A stretch of DNA of 51,012 nt from Glycomyces arizonensis DSM 44726 (GTDB lineage: Bacteria; Actinomycetota; Actinomycetes; Mycobacteriales; Micromonosporaceae), in assembly GCF_000482705.1 (NCBI RefSeq), contig NZ_AXWO01000035.1, positions 1 to 51,012 of the forward strand, given 5' to 3'. The position numbers and the translations under genes were made by a program. This document shows, piece by piece, positions 41,137-50,288 of the stretch (position 1 is its first letter; each line of letters opens with the position of its first letter). The notes under the pieces were generated by a model. The model ran no database searches. It had not been told where the DNA came from and was given only the letters and a program-made list of their open reading frames with translations.

Positions 41137-41715
41137 ATGATGGCGCAACCCGCAACACAACCCGGGACGGTCAAGTCAGAAGTGCTCGGAGAGTGGTTGA
41201 CAGACAATGGAAACCGACTCACGCTGCTGGCCCGACCAGGAACCGGCTACGCCTCCGTATGGCTGTCGAACCACGGCCAGCCGGTGAAGATCGGTCGCGC
41301 ACTCCACGCAGGAGGGGTGGTCCGCGAGGTCCGCTGGGAGGGCCTCTGGACCGAGCAAACCGACGCGTGGAAGTCCCAACAGCGCAGCCAAATCACGGCA
41401 CTCATCGCTGCCCGCCATGCCGGCGAGCCTCCAGCGCTCAAAGCCGAACTCCCACCCAGCGTCCTCGGCACCTTCAACATCGACGGCTTCCGGTTCGCCG
41501 TCGAACCAACGCTCGCACCCGAGCACGCGATCCTCAGCGTCATCAACGTGACCGGAGGCCTCGCTCCCGTGGCCGATCTCCTCCACGAGAATGGCCGCAT
41601 CTGCGGCCTGGCACCCCGCCCCGGCTGGAAGTCGACGCCTGAAGACCGCAAGCGCCGCTGGCGGCGCGAGTCCGAGGCGATCCTGACCCAAGCCGCGACC
41701 GAAGGCCGCCTCTAG
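41137..41715 (+). CDS. Hypothetical protein of integrative element
   Basis: 192 residues from ATG 41137 behind AAGGGAG. No family recognised. It contains LLARPGTGYASVWLSNHGQ, a central Trp/Gln-rich helix (GLWTEQTDAWKSQQRSQI) and a basic C-terminus (KSTPEDRKRRWRRESEAI). Codon use matches the host. A hairpin terminator follows. Divergent from the XRE repressor, it may be controlled by it. Confidence 0.75.
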   Translation: MMAQPATQPGTVKSEVLGEWLTDNGNRLTLLARPGTGYASVWLSNHGQPVKIGRALHAGGVVREVRWEGLWTEQTDAWKSQQRSQITALIAARHAGEPPALKAELPPSVLGTFNIDGFRFAVEPTLAPEHAILSVINVTGGLAPVADLLHENGRICGLAPRPGWKSTPEDRKRRWRRESEAILTQAATEGRL

Positions 41716-41730
41716 CTTTCTCCCTTCTGC

Positions 41731-41758
41731 GGGGCACGCCGGGTGGGCGGCGTGCCCC
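41731..41758 (+). terminator. Terminator after the 192-residue hypothetical gene
   Basis: Stem GGGGCACGCC / GGCGTGCCCC with an eight-base loop, 15 bases after the stop; no T-run. Confidence 0.6.
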
Positions 41759-41848
41759 GCCCCCAAGACGTGGGCCCGACGGGCTGAACGTGATCCCTCC
41801 AACTCGTCCCGCCCGTCTCACTCAACGAACTTTCGTAAGGAGCCAAAG

Positions 41849-42106
41849 ATGCTCAAGCTCACCACAATCTCAGACCACCTAACCAAAGGTCGGTCCGTTC
41901 GCAGCCACGCCCTTCCCCAAAACGACGCCACCCTCGACGCGCTAACCAGCACGGCCGCCAGCTTCGGTGCGTCCAGCGATGCCCTACTTCAACTCATCGG
42001 GCAAGGTCACAGCCCTGGAAGGCAGACTGGCAGTGTAAACCCACATCTAGGTGAGGCGTTGCCACGTGTTGTCGGGGGTGCAGGGTACCCTACCTACCAT
42101 GCGTAA
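41849..42106 (+). pseudogene. Truncated element gene, 5' part only
   Basis: An ATG behind AAGGAG opens an 85-codon frame. The first 58 codons have host-like codon bias and protein-like content (MLKLTTISDHLTKGRSVRSH, then TSTAASFGASSDALLQLIGQ). From about 42025 the composition changes and the rest of the frame runs into the promoter region of the methyltransferase. I read this as a gene cut by insertion of the restriction-modification cassette. Family not recognised. Confidence 0.5.
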
Positions 42107-43376
42107 TCGTAACCTTGGCCAACCTGCAGGCCTCGATGACTGGCCCGCCATCAAGAGCAATGCGACCTTTGCTGGCGACGATTATGCACTTTACGAGTCC
42201 GACATCTTCGAGGCGATGTCTCAAATTCCAGATTCATGTGTAAACACTGTTCTGACTTCGCCCCCTTACTGGTCCGTTCGCGATTATGGTCATGCAGATC
42301 AGATTGGCTTGGAAGACGAAGCGGAAGACTATGTGGAGAAAATAGTCAAGGTCTTTCGGGAAGTTTACAGAACACTTGCAGATGACGGAACCGCTTGGCT
42401 CAATATCGGCGATAGCTACTATAGTCGCTCTGTCACCGTTAACGGGAAACCCCCACGGACAGGCTGGAAGCGAAGCAAGCAACTTTCTCTAATACCCTTT
42501 CGGGTAGCAATTGCACTACAGGAAGATGGCTGGTGGATTCGCAACGCGGCGATTTGGAGAAAGACCAACGCAATGCCATCCAGCGTGAAAGACAGGCTCA
42601 CGAATACATGGGAGCCGATATTCCTGCTTGCAAAATCAGAGCACTATTACTTCAACCTCGATCGAGTCCGGATTCCTCATCAAACCGATGATTCCATTGA
42701 ACGTCGCCGTGCCGAATCAGGTAACGCGACAGGCAAGGCCCAAGGCAAAGACGAGCTACGCAAATGGCTCAATTCTCCACGACATCGTGCCACCATCGAT
42801 GGAATCAAAAGTGTTCAACGACGTCCGAACGCACCTGATCCCGTAGAGCTTGCGGGATACCTCAAGGCAGCACTTAAAGAGACGGGAAAATCAATCAAAT
42901 GGGTAGCCGAACAACTAGAGCTGCCATTTGAGCGAACTCGCCACTATTTTCGAACAGATAGAATCGGTTCACGCCTCCCTCCACCCGATGTTTGGCAAAA
43001 GCTTCAGATTCTTCTTGAGCTCGATGATGAATACGATGAAGCTATGGAGACTGAAACCGGAGACAACGTCTTTCGAAACCATCCGATGGGGAAGAATCCG
43101 GGGGATGTATTGGATGTGGCAATTGCAGCATCCAGTGCAGACCATTTCGCAGTCATGCCTCAGAAGCTTGCGGACTTCACACTCCAAGCAACACTCCCCG
43201 CCAACGGTTCGTGTCTTGATCCCTTTATGGGAAGTGGAACCACGGGACTCTCAACACGCAAACTTGGTGGGCGCTTCATTGGTGTCGACCTCAAGGCCGA
43301 ATATATGAGAGAATACCTGAGAGTTTCTGCTTCACCGGGGCAGGTACGAGAAAGGCAACAAGATCTCCTCTTCTAG
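42099..43376 (+). CDS. Type II DNA methyltransferase (SPPY class, N4-cytosine or N6-adenine)
   Basis: 425 residues from ATG 42099. Catalytic motif TSPPYW (53-58) lies near the N-terminus and the AdoMet-binding motif FMGSGTT near the C-terminus, which is the beta-type order. SPPY is typical of N4-cytosine enzymes. TACCCT stands seven bases before the ATG without a Shine-Dalgarno, so a leaderless transcript is possible. GC is clearly lower than in the surroundings, with A/T-ending codons, indicating transfer. It should protect the site of the neighbouring nuclease; the two genes converge and overlap by 45 bases. Confidence 0.9.
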   Translation: MRNRNLGQPAGLDDWPAIKSNATFAGDDYALYESDIFEAMSQIPDSCVNTVLTSPPYWSVRDYGHADQIGLEDEAEDYVEKIVKVFREVYRTLADDGTAWLNIGDSYYSRSVTVNGKPPRTGWKRSKQLSLIPFRVAIALQEDGWWIRNAAIWRKTNAMPSSVKDRLTNTWEPIFLLAKSEHYYFNLDRVRIPHQTDDSIERRRAESGNATGKAQGKDELRKWLNSPRHRATIDGIKSVQRRPNAPDPVELAGYLKAALKETGKSIKWVAEQLELPFERTRHYFRTDRIGSRLPPPDVWQKLQILLELDDEYDEAMETETGDNVFRNHPMGKNPGDVLDVAIAASSADHFAVMPQKLADFTLQATLPANGSCLDPFMGSGTTGLSTRKLGGRFIGVDLKAEYMREYLRVSASPGQVRERQQDLLF

Positions 43377-44138
43377 TGATTCACCTTCTCTCCACCGGGG
43401 GGAGGAGAAATCATGCCCTGGGAGGAATTTCAATTCCTGGAGTCTCCAGGGGCACGCTTTCTTCAATCTAGAGAAGTACACACGAATTCGAGGATCTTCA
43501 TTTCTCGCAGAGGAATGCTTACCCTCTCCAAAAAACGTGGTATCAGGATCGGGATTGTATCGATCTTTCAAGCGACCGTGTGGAACTGCCAGCACATAGA
43601 TCGACTGTAGATCGCGAAACGGCGGCATTCCGGTCAAATTATCCTTATAATAATAGTGAACTAGAATAGTTGTGGTTACCGCGTATATCGGCTCCGATGT
43701 CGCCGATGGAATCTCAAGATGACCAGGAACTCCTGCGGCGAGCTTCCCAATTGAACCATCCGATTTTCGAAATTCGGCGTCCATTGGAAGTTGCGACCTT
43801 TGCAATGTGTCTCGATTATTTTCCTTCGAAGCCTTCGCATCGACTAGCAAGACCTGAGGCATGAGACCCGAGACGAATGGACTCCATCTCGCGCGTTTGT
43901 AATCAATAAATCCGGCAAATCGCTTGTTCATTGGAAAAACTTCGGCAACCTCGAGTGCATATTGGACCAAGTCCTCTGCAAGTACAATCACCTCATTACT
44001 TGATGAGGCCATAGCATTGTCGAAAATATCTTTAGCTTCACGCGAGTACTGCTGTAGAGCTTGTACAATTGTTCGAAGCGTTTGCTTCTCAAACATCTCA
44101 AGCTCTCGATCAGAGAGTTCATGGTAGTTTTGAATCAC
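43332..44138 (-). CDS. SfiI-like type II restriction endonuclease
   Basis: 268 residues from GTG 44138, almost the length of SfiI (269). The stretches VEKQTLRTIVQALQQYS-like (here FEKQTLRTIVQALQQYS), VIVLAEDLVQYALEVAE, RFAGFIDYKRARW and LLVDAKASKENNRDTLQ resemble SfiI closely as I remember it, and DAKAS with the upstream acidic residues is a plausible PD-(D/E)xK-type site. The expected target is GGCCNNNNNGGCC. The codon use is AT-rich like the methyltransferase. The frame is open 16 codons further upstream. Confidence 0.85.
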   Translation of the reverse strand: MIQNYHELSDRELEMFEKQTLRTIVQALQQYSREAKDIFDNAMASSSNEVIVLAEDLVQYALEVAEVFPMNKRFAGFIDYKRARWSPFVSGLMPQVLLVDAKASKENNRDTLQRSQLPMDAEFRKSDGSIGKLAAGVPGHLEIPSATSEPIYAVTTTILVHYYYKDNLTGMPPFRDLQSIYVLAVPHGRLKDRYNPDPDTTFFGEGKHSSARNEDPRIRVYFSRLKKACPWRLQELKFLPGHDFSSPRWREGESLEEEILLPFSYLPR

Positions 44139-44339
44139 CCTAGGGAGCCCCTGTCTTCGAAACCGCGCGCCAGTGAGTTTCCTCAAAGATACCCGAGAAC
44201 TCGAGCCTCATTCAATCTGAGTACGCGTGCCCAGCCCGGTGGCAAGCGTGCTCAGTCTGGCCACCCAGGGCGGCGGCGGTGACCACGAAGTGGCCAGAAT
44301 CAACCCGCTTCGACCGTGATCGGATCGCGGTGGTACAGC

Positions 44340-44915
44340 AGAGTAAGAAACGTGGCCGTGTTGTGTATCGCGGAGCCAGTTGATGATGACGACGTGAACG
44401 GTGGCCAGGTATCGGACAGTCGTACCGGGTCGCGACGACGCGGTGCTGTTTGAGATGGGCTATGGCACGTTCGATGCTAGAACGGCAGCGATGCCGGCCA
44501 GCTTCGAACGTGAGCGGTCGGAAGCTTTGAGCCCCGCGCCGTTGGCGTCCGGCGATCTGGTCGGCCAGTTCAGGATGGTCGTCTTGATCTGCTTACTGCG
44601 CAGCCAGGTGCGATTGGGTCGGCGAGGACCCTGATCGGGGCTACCGGGCGCAGCCGCCGCCGAGCCGGGGACCGGCGATGGTCTCCAGCAACGGGAACAT
44701 GTGCGAGCCGTCATGCGTCTGACCGGCGGTAACAGTCGCGGCGAGCGGGTACCCGACTCTGTCGACTGCCCGGTTGAGCTTGGTCGACCATCCGCCTCGG
44801 GGGCAGCTCAGCACGTGCTCGGACAGTTCGCCGCCGGGAGGATGCTCTCGGGCTCCGCTGGCGGTGAGGTGAGCCCTGGTGGTGGAGTCAGTGCCGAGTT
44901 CCCAGGTTAGGCACT
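44340..44915 (-). pseudogene. Decayed IS5-like transposase
   Basis: Pieces of a DDE transposase are spread over shifted frames on the minus strand. DSTTRAHLTASGAREHPPGG with GGWSTKLNRAVDRVGYPLA is the first-Asp region, followed by VTAGQTHDGSHMFPLLETIA. Further on, SSIERAIAHLKQHRVVATRY is the terminal Glu region. Frameshifts and stops separate the pieces, and no inverted repeats could be assigned, so the element is dead. Confidence 0.7.
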
Positions 44916-45049
44916 GGTCGGCGAGGTCAGGCGGGTGTGCAGAGCCGTAACCTGCGGAAACAGGTTCCCATAGGCCTCGATGAGGCCTGCATTGTGATGT
45001 ATCAAGACATCGGAAACAGGTCGAACCTGCGAGGGTTCGGCCTGTTTTG

Positions 45050-45896
45050 CTATGCAAGTCTGGTGGGGCCTTTGGGTCGGCCGATGGGTTGGTAGTCACA
45101 GGCCGGGTCGAGGGTGAGCTCGCGGAGGGTTTCGCCGGTGGTCGCGTTGAGGACGCGGATGTCGAGGCTTTCGACGATGAGCAGGACGCGGGTGCCTTCG
45201 TGGATGCGGCCGATGCCGATGTGGTGGAGTTTCCTGTTGTGGCGCAGGGTGACCGACCCGGCTTTGTCGATGGTGTCGGTGCGGACGCGGCCTGGAGCGG
45301 TGGTTGCGGTGAGGTCGCCGGGGGGCTTTGGGCCTGGTGGTGTAGATCGCGGCGGGGGTGGCGTGATGCGGGAGCGACCGGTGGGGCCCGCGCTCGTTGT
45401 ATTCGCTGCAGAAGGCGTCGATGAGTGCCTGGAGCTCGGCGAGCGTGGCCGGTTGCGAGGCCTGCGCGGCGAGGTGCTTCTTCATCGTCTGCTGGAAGCG
45501 TTCGACTTTCCCGCAGGTGGTGGGCCGGTTCGGTCGGGAGTTCTTCTGGGTGACGCCGAGGCGGGCGAGTTCGTGTTCGAGGGCATTCTTGCCGCCGCGG
45601 CCGCCGGCGAGGCGGGTGGTGAAGACCAGGCCGTTGTCAGTGAGAGTCGAGGCCGGGATCCCATGCCGATCGCAGGCGGCTTTGAAGGTGCCTTGGGTGA
45701 TCGGGCCGGTGACGCGCTCGTGTGCGGTGACGGAGAGTGCGTAGCGGGTGCAGTCGTCGAGCCAGGTGAGGATCTCGGTATCGGCGCCGCCTGCGAGCCG
45801 GTAGTGGGTGAAGTCAGCCTGCCAGCACCCGCCCGGCATGGCGGCTTCGAAGCGGATGTAGGAGGAGCGTGGGCGCTTCTTCGGGGTGGGTGCCAC
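45050..45896 (-). pseudogene. IS481/IS3-like transposase, truncated and frameshifted
   Basis: The rve (DDE) domain is readable: GGCWQADFTHYRLAGGADTE, LTWLDDCTRYALS, STLTDNGLVFTT and TCGKVERFQQTMKKHL with the catalytic Glu. The N-terminal helix-turn-helix part is missing beyond 45896. After IYTTRPKAP a frameshift at a run of six G (45320-45325; C on the coding strand) moves the true C-terminus into another frame, where it continues with GDLTATTAPGRVRTDTIDKA and ends at TAG 45050. The shift could be a real mutation or a sequencing error. Confidence 0.8.
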
Positions 45897-45901
45897 TAGG
45901 C

Positions 45902-45950
45902 CTGCTGCGGCACTTGGCGTTACCGGTTGTGAGGCTGGCTCGTTCTCTGG
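45902..45950 (+). repeat. IS701-type end fragment (copy 1)
   Basis: These 49 bases match the reverse complement of 50289-50337 with about four differences. In the second copy the sequence stands directly upstream of an IS701-like transposase start, so both are pieces of an IS701-type left end. The IS5-family element begins at the exact end of this copy. Confidence 0.7.
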
Positions 45951-46904
45951 GGCGTGTTTGAGAATTATGGTTTCCAGTCGAGGATGATCGCGATCTGGAT
46001 GGTGGCTTCGTAGCGGACGGCGAGTTTGTCGTATCGGGTGGCGACGGCGCGGAAGCGTTTGAGGCGGTTGAAGTAGCGTTCGATGGTGTTGCGTTCTTTG
46101 TAGGCCTGGGAGTCGAAGGCGGGTGGGCGGCCGCTGTGGCGGCCGCGTTTCTTGCGAGCGGCGATCTGGTTGGATTTCTCGGCGATCACGGCCTTGATGC
46201 CGCGTTCGCGCAGGTAGACCCGGTGTTTGTGGGCGGTGTAGGCGCGGTCGGCCAGTACTTGGGTGGGTTGGGTTCGGGGTCGTCCGGGGCCGTGTCGTGC
46301 GACGTTGATCTGGTCGAGCACGGTCTGGAACTGTGGGCTGTCATTGGCCCTGCCGGAGGTGAGGGTCATGGCCAAGGGGCTCTGGCTGGTGTCGAGGGCC
46401 AGATGGATTTTGGTGGACCTGCCGCCTTTCGACAGGCCTGGGGCGTGGTCGTCCGGCTCGCCGGGTACGGGCCGTCGGCCGGCGCCGGCGGCGTGTTGGT
46501 GTGCCCGCACCACCGTGGAGTCGACGCTGACCGTCCAGGTCAGTTGACCGGTGGTGTGGCGCAGGGTCAGGAGGGTTTTGAGCAGCATTGGCCAGATGCC
46601 TGCAAGCTGCCAGGTGCGAAAGCGCCAGTAGGCGGTCTGCCAGGGCCCGAAAGCGGCTGGCAGGGACCGCCATGGGGCGCCGGTGCGGACGCGCCAGGCG
46701 ATCGCGTTGAGCAGTTCGCGGCGTGGTCGGGTGATCGGGCGTCCGAGCGCGGCAGGGGCCGGAAGCCATCGATGCAGGTGTGCCCACTGGTTGTCGGTGA
46801 GTAGGGCATGAGCGGGTACCCTCGACATTGAGTGCCTTCAGTATTAGGTTTCGTTGCAGCACAACAAAACCAACTGGAGGCTCTCTCAATTCTCAAACAC
46901 GCCC
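45950..46904. mobile_element. IS5-family insertion sequence, intact
   Basis: About 955 bases bounded by perfect 17-base inverted repeats: GGGCGTGTTTGAGAATT at 45950-45966 and its complement at 46888-46904. It carries a single full-length transposase. No target duplication is apparent at the two flanks. It sits inside an IS701-type end: GGTCATG, the continuation expected after 45950, reappears at 46907-46913. Confidence 0.88.
45965..46828 (-). CDS. IS5-family transposase
   Basis: 287 residues, apparently functional. N-terminal HTH-like region ALLTDNQWAHLHRWLP and NAIAWRVRTGAPWRSLP; DDE residues in VSVDSTVVRAHQHAAGA (first Asp), VLADRAYTAHKHR (second Asp) and NTIERYFNRLKRFRAVATRY (Glu). The stop lies inside the left inverted repeat region, as usual for compact IS5 elements. 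Confidence 0.92.
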   Translation of the reverse strand: MSRVPAHALLTDNQWAHLHRWLPAPAALGRPITRPRRELLNAIAWRVRTGAPWRSLPAAFGPWQTAYWRFRTWQLAGIWPMLLKTLLTLRHTTGQLTWTVSVDSTVVRAHQHAAGAGRRPVPGEPDDHAPGLSKGGRSTKIHLALDTSQSPLAMTLTSGRANDSPQFQTVLDQINVARHGPGRPRTQPTQVLADRAYTAHKHRVYLRERGIKAVIAEKSNQIAARKKRGRHSGRPPAFDSQAYKERNTIERYFNRLKRFRAVATRYDKLAVRYEATIQIAIILDWKP

Positions 46905-46984
46905 TAGGTCATGCGGCAGGCCTATTTGCCGTACGGCACAGGGCCGGTTCTGGTCGGCGGCTCTGCCGTGCTGTTCCCACGAAG

Positions 46985-47998
46985 TCATCGTGAGAGGTGA
47001 TTCGGAGACACGGAATTGTTCCTGTATGCACGCACGATGATGACCAGCATCGCGATGCCTGCCGCCGTCGCGGTGCCGTGCTCGGCGACGGCGACGGCCG
47101 GTGTTCGCAGCGGCTCCTGGTCGGTGATGGGCAGTAGCGCCCAGAGGATCCTCCATGTGTTCCAGGCGAAGAGCGATCCCGACGCGATGAAGCCGACCGT
47201 CATCGGCAGCCCCAGGGGCACTCTCCGGCGGCCTCGCCCGGACAACGTCCAAGCGCTCCAGGCCCCGAGCAAGGCCCAGACGGCACTGGTGCCGACGAGC
47301 AGTCTCGAATCGAGCACCCACAGTTCACGCGCAGCGGGATTGAGTCCGGCGATCCCGCCTGCCGCCCAATACATCCACAGCAGAGTCGGTACGGCGGCTG
47401 CCGCCAGTGCGAACGCCGACAGCCGTGGTCGGATCGCCGCCGGGCGGACATCGGCGGTCGTGCCGGTGAATGCGCGCGGCCAGCGTTCACGCATGTAGAT
47501 CGGGGCAGCGACGACAAGTCCGATCGCCATGCCCGCGAAGCCGGTCGAAATGAGGGCCGTCTCCCAAGCGGGGAGCGATGCGCCGCTCGTATCGGTGCCG
47601 TCCTCTCCACCCGATCCGACACCGGCAGCGCTCAGGATCGCGGCGAGCGCCGAATACGGCAGCAGGGAGACGAGGAATCCGCTTGCGGTCCATGCGAAGA
47701 GCAGCACCAGCCCAGCCGGCAGCCGCATTCCCCACGGCTGCGCGAGCGCCAGGCCCAGCGCCACGCCGAACGCGGCCATGCCGATGGTGACGGCGTTGAG
47801 AGCGATCCACGCGGGCACGTTCGCCTCGAACGCTGTCGGCACGGTTCCGGCGAGCGCGCCGATGACCCATGCCACCTTGACCGCTAGGTACAGGAACATC
47901 GTCCCGGCAGCTGCGAAGCCCGCGACCAGGCGGGTGCGGACCAGCCGCGGTGACACGTGCGAACCGACCAGTGCCGGCTCGTTCTCCTTGTCGCTCAT
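46985..47998 (-). CDS. Hypothetical multi-pass membrane protein
   Basis: 337 residues from ATG 47998. About eight hydrophobic helices, including VAGFAAAGTMFLYLAVKVAW, LVLLFAWTASGFLVSLLPYS and a terminal TAAGIAMLVIIVRAYR. Repeated small-residue pairs suggest a channel or sensor, but no family motif was recognised. It lies downstream of the tetR gene on the same strand (152-base gap), so it may belong to that regulator's unit. Confidence 0.8.
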   Translation of the reverse strand: MSDKENEPALVGSHVSPRLVRTRLVAGFAAAGTMFLYLAVKVAWVIGALAGTVPTAFEANVPAWIALNAVTIGMAAFGVALGLALAQPWGMRLPAGLVLLFAWTASGFLVSLLPYSALAAILSAAGVGSGGEDGTDTSGASLPAWETALISTGFAGMAIGLVVAAPIYMRERWPRAFTGTTADVRPAAIRPRLSAFALAAAAVPTLLWMYWAAGGIAGLNPAARELWVLDSRLLVGTSAVWALLGAWSAWTLSGRGRRRVPLGLPMTVGFIASGSLFAWNTWRILWALLPITDQEPLRTPAVAVAEHGTATAAGIAMLVIIVRAYRNNSVSPNHLSR

Positions 47999-48150
47999 GG
48001 CGACGAGTCTTGCGGGCAGCACATGCTCAGTCCTCACCCCGGCGAGCCATACGGCTCCCCCGGGCGGGGGAGCCCGGCTCGAACCGTTCGGCTGCGCGAG
48101 CGGATGAGCACCCCGCCGCCCCTGCATCGCTCGGTGCGGATGGAGGGGGT

Positions 48151-48750
48151 TCAGCTGTGTTCGCGAAGCCCCCGGAGCGCCAGATCGACACAGTCTTCGA
48201 GGAAGTCCGTGTCGATCGGCTTCGGTGTGACGAGCAGTCGCAGGTAGATCTGGCCGTAGATCAGTTCGGCGGCGCGGAAGGGGTCCGCGTCCGGTGCGAT
48301 CTCGCCGCGCTCCTGTGCTCGCTTGATCCGCTCCTGCACCGGCTCGCTGGAGGGACCGATGAGACGCTCCCAGAGCCGACTGGCCAGGTCGGGGTCGTGC
48401 TGGGCCGCACCGATGAGGGAGACGAGCAGCGGCAGCGAGTCGCTCACCATGTCCCAGGTCTCCCTGAGCATGCGCGCCAGGTCGTCGCGCAGATCGCCGT
48501 CGCCGGTCGCGCCTGAGCTCATATAGGGCGTGTCTTGGAGTCGCGCGGCGTAGGCGTCGAGCACGACCGCGCCTTTGGAGGGCCACCAACGGTAGATCGT
48601 CCGCTTGCCCACTCCCGCCCGCGAGGCGATGCCCTCGATGCTCACCTTGGACCACCCCTCGTCCCGCGCGAGCGCGAGCGCCGTCTCCAGGATCGCCTTG
48701 GTCGACTCGGGATTGCGTCGGGTGGGATCGGGGCTTCGCTCTGCTCGCAT
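48151..48750 (-). CDS. TetR/AcrR family transcriptional regulator
   Basis: 199 residues. N-terminal TetR helix-turn-helix (about 15-62): TKAILETALALARDEGWSKV, SIEGIASRAGVGKRTIYRWW, then PSKGAVVLDAYAARL. The C-terminal ligand and dimer domain is of the TetR_C type seen in regulators with a conserved RAAELIYGQIYLRLL segment. The gene is divergent from the two-gene operon at 48860, with a perfect operator-like palindrome between (48821-48841). Confidence 0.93.
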   Translation of the reverse strand: MRAERSPDPTRRNPESTKAILETALALARDEGWSKVSIEGIASRAGVGKRTIYRWWPSKGAVVLDAYAARLQDTPYMSSGATGDGDLRDDLARMLRETWDMVSDSLPLLVSLIGAAQHDPDLASRLWERLIGPSSEPVQERIKRAQERGEIAPDADPFRAAELIYGQIYLRLLVTPKPIDTDFLEDCVDLALRGLREHS

Positions 48751-48820
48751 ACGCCCGATGCTACCGCCAAGGAGAGACGGACCGGTTCGTGTCGACTCGG
48801 TGCGTCAGATGGAGTAGGCT

Positions 48821-48841
48821 GACGAACCGATACGGTTCGTC
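48821..48841. promoter_or_regulatory. TetR-type operator palindrome
   Basis: GACGAACCG-ATA-CGGTTCGTC, a perfect 9-base inverted repeat with a 3-base centre, 18 bases before the start at 48860 and 70 bases upstream of tetR. Similar half-sites occur nearby (ACCGGTTCGT at 48781). Confidence 0.8.
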
Positions 48842-48859
48842 TCCCCTAGGAGGAGTGTC

Positions 48860-49258
48860 ATGAAGACACGACCGCCAGTCAGCCTCGCCGTCGTGATCGC
48901 CGCACTGTCCATGCTGGTGACCGGCGTATGGGCGTGGCTGGCCCCGGAGCGTTTCGCCGCGTGGGCGAACTGGCCGAACCACGTGCACTTCCTGCATGAC
49001 GCAGGCGTGTTCCAGATGGGCATCGGCCTGATGATGCTCGCCGCCCTGTGGTGGCGCGATGCCGTCGCCGTCGTGCTGGCGGGCTTCGTGTTCACCAACA
49101 CGTTCCACGCCCTCAACCACGCGATAGACCTTGACTTGGGCGGCAACGCGAGCGACGCATGGATACTGCTGGTCCTGTCGGCGATCGGCACGCTCGGCCT
49201 GGCGGTCAGGCTGCGGGCGCTGCGGAACAAGCCCGCCGACGAGGAGGCCTCCGCATGA
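48860..49258 (+). CDS. Hypothetical four-helix membrane protein
   Basis: 132 residues, ATG behind AGGAGGAG. Four membrane helices: about 8-28, 45-66, 70-90 and 103-121. His-rich loop NHVHFLHDAGVFQMG and NTFHALNHAIDL resemble DUF4345-like small membrane proteins. The stop overlaps the next start (ATGA), so it is coupled to the epimerase-like gene. Confidence 0.8.
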   Translation: MKTRPPVSLAVVIAALSMLVTGVWAWLAPERFAAWANWPNHVHFLHDAGVFQMGIGLMMLAALWWRDAVAVVLAGFVFTNTFHALNHAIDLDLGGNASDAWILLVLSAIGTLGLAVRLRALRNKPADEEASA

Positions 49259-50169
49259 AGGTCTTGCTCGCGGGAGCGACCGGCGCCATCGGGTCCGCAA
49301 TGGTGCCGCAACTGAGGGATGCGGGACACGAAGTGCTCGGCCTGACCCGGTCCGCCGATGGCGCCGACCGATTGGCGGCCAATGGAGTCCGGCCCATCAT
49401 CGCCGACGTGATGGACGCGGACGGCCTACTGCGCGCGCTCGACGGTGAGCAGGCCGACGCCGTGGTCCACCAAGCGACGGCGATCACCGGGATGCCGCTG
49501 TTCCACCGCTCTCTCTACGCCACCGATGACCTGCGCGAGCGGGGCACAGCCAACCTGCTGCGGGTCGCCGCCGCTCTCGGGGCCGAGCGCTTCATCACGC
49601 AGTCGTTCTTCCTCGGATACGGCTATCGCGACCATGGCGCGCAGCCGCTGACCGAGGAGCATCCCTTCGCCGAGCCGACCGGGCACCGCGGCATCGATCG
49701 GCACATGCGCTCGATGCGCGCCAACGAGGAACAGGTCCTGGGCACCGGCGGCATCGCGCTGCGCTACGGGATGTTCTACGGCCCCGAACCCATGACCAGG
49801 AAGCTGTTCGGACTGGTCATGCGGCGTCGGCTCCCGGTGATCCGCGGCGCGGGCACCGTCCCTCCGATTCACTTGCATGACGCGGCCTCGGCCACCGTCG
49901 CCGCACTCGAACGCGGACGGCCGGGACACGTGTACAACATCGCCGACGACCACCCGGTCAACTTCGGCCGTTACGTCGGCACCATGGCCGAGATCGCCGG
50001 TGCACCAGCCCCGGGCTCGCTGCCCGCCGCCGCACTCGCCGTCCTGCCTTATCTGCACGCGCTCATGATCGCCACCAGGATCAGGCTGTCAAACGCCAAG
50101 GCCAGGCACGACCTCGACTGGGCTCCTGCGTTCCCCTCGATCCGCGAAGGGCTCGCGGCAAGCCTCTAG
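49255..50169 (+). CDS. NAD(P)-dependent epimerase/dehydratase-like protein
   Basis: 304 residues. The Rossmann start MKVLLAGATGAIGSAMVPQL contains GxxGxxG. AVVHQATAITG follows, and RFITQSFFLGYGYRD carries the region of the catalytic Ser and Tyr; the classical YxxxK is not clear, so it may be an atypical SDR that binds rather than oxidises its substrate. LRYGMFYGPEPMTRKL and YNIADDHPVNFGRYV are typical of extended SDRs. It is the second gene of a TetR-controlled operon. Confidence 0.88.
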   Translation: MKVLLAGATGAIGSAMVPQLRDAGHEVLGLTRSADGADRLAANGVRPIIADVMDADGLLRALDGEQADAVVHQATAITGMPLFHRSLYATDDLRERGTANLLRVAAALGAERFITQSFFLGYGYRDHGAQPLTEEHPFAEPTGHRGIDRHMRSMRANEEQVLGTGGIALRYGMFYGPEPMTRKLFGLVMRRRLPVIRGAGTVPPIHLHDAASATVAALERGRPGHVYNIADDHPVNFGRYVGTMAEIAGAPAPGSLPAAALAVLPYLHALMIATRIRLSNAKARHDLDWAPAFPSIREGLAASL

Positions 50170-50171
50170 CC

Positions 50172-50286
50172 CGACGATGTAGTCCCGGGCCCGCTCACGC
50201 GGCTCCGACCTGGCGAACCTCGGACCGATCCGGCCCATCAGATCCTCGAACTCCACACTCCAAGGAGCCAGATTCACGTCCTCCAT
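50172..50286 (-). pseudogene. IS701-family transposase, 5' fragment
   Basis: The minus strand encodes MEDVNLAPWSVEFEDLMGRI and GPRFARSEPRERARDYIVGL, the start of IS701-family transposases. The frame ends abruptly at the epimerase gene end, so less than a tenth of the protein remains. Confidence 0.65.
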
Positions 50287-50288
50287 GA

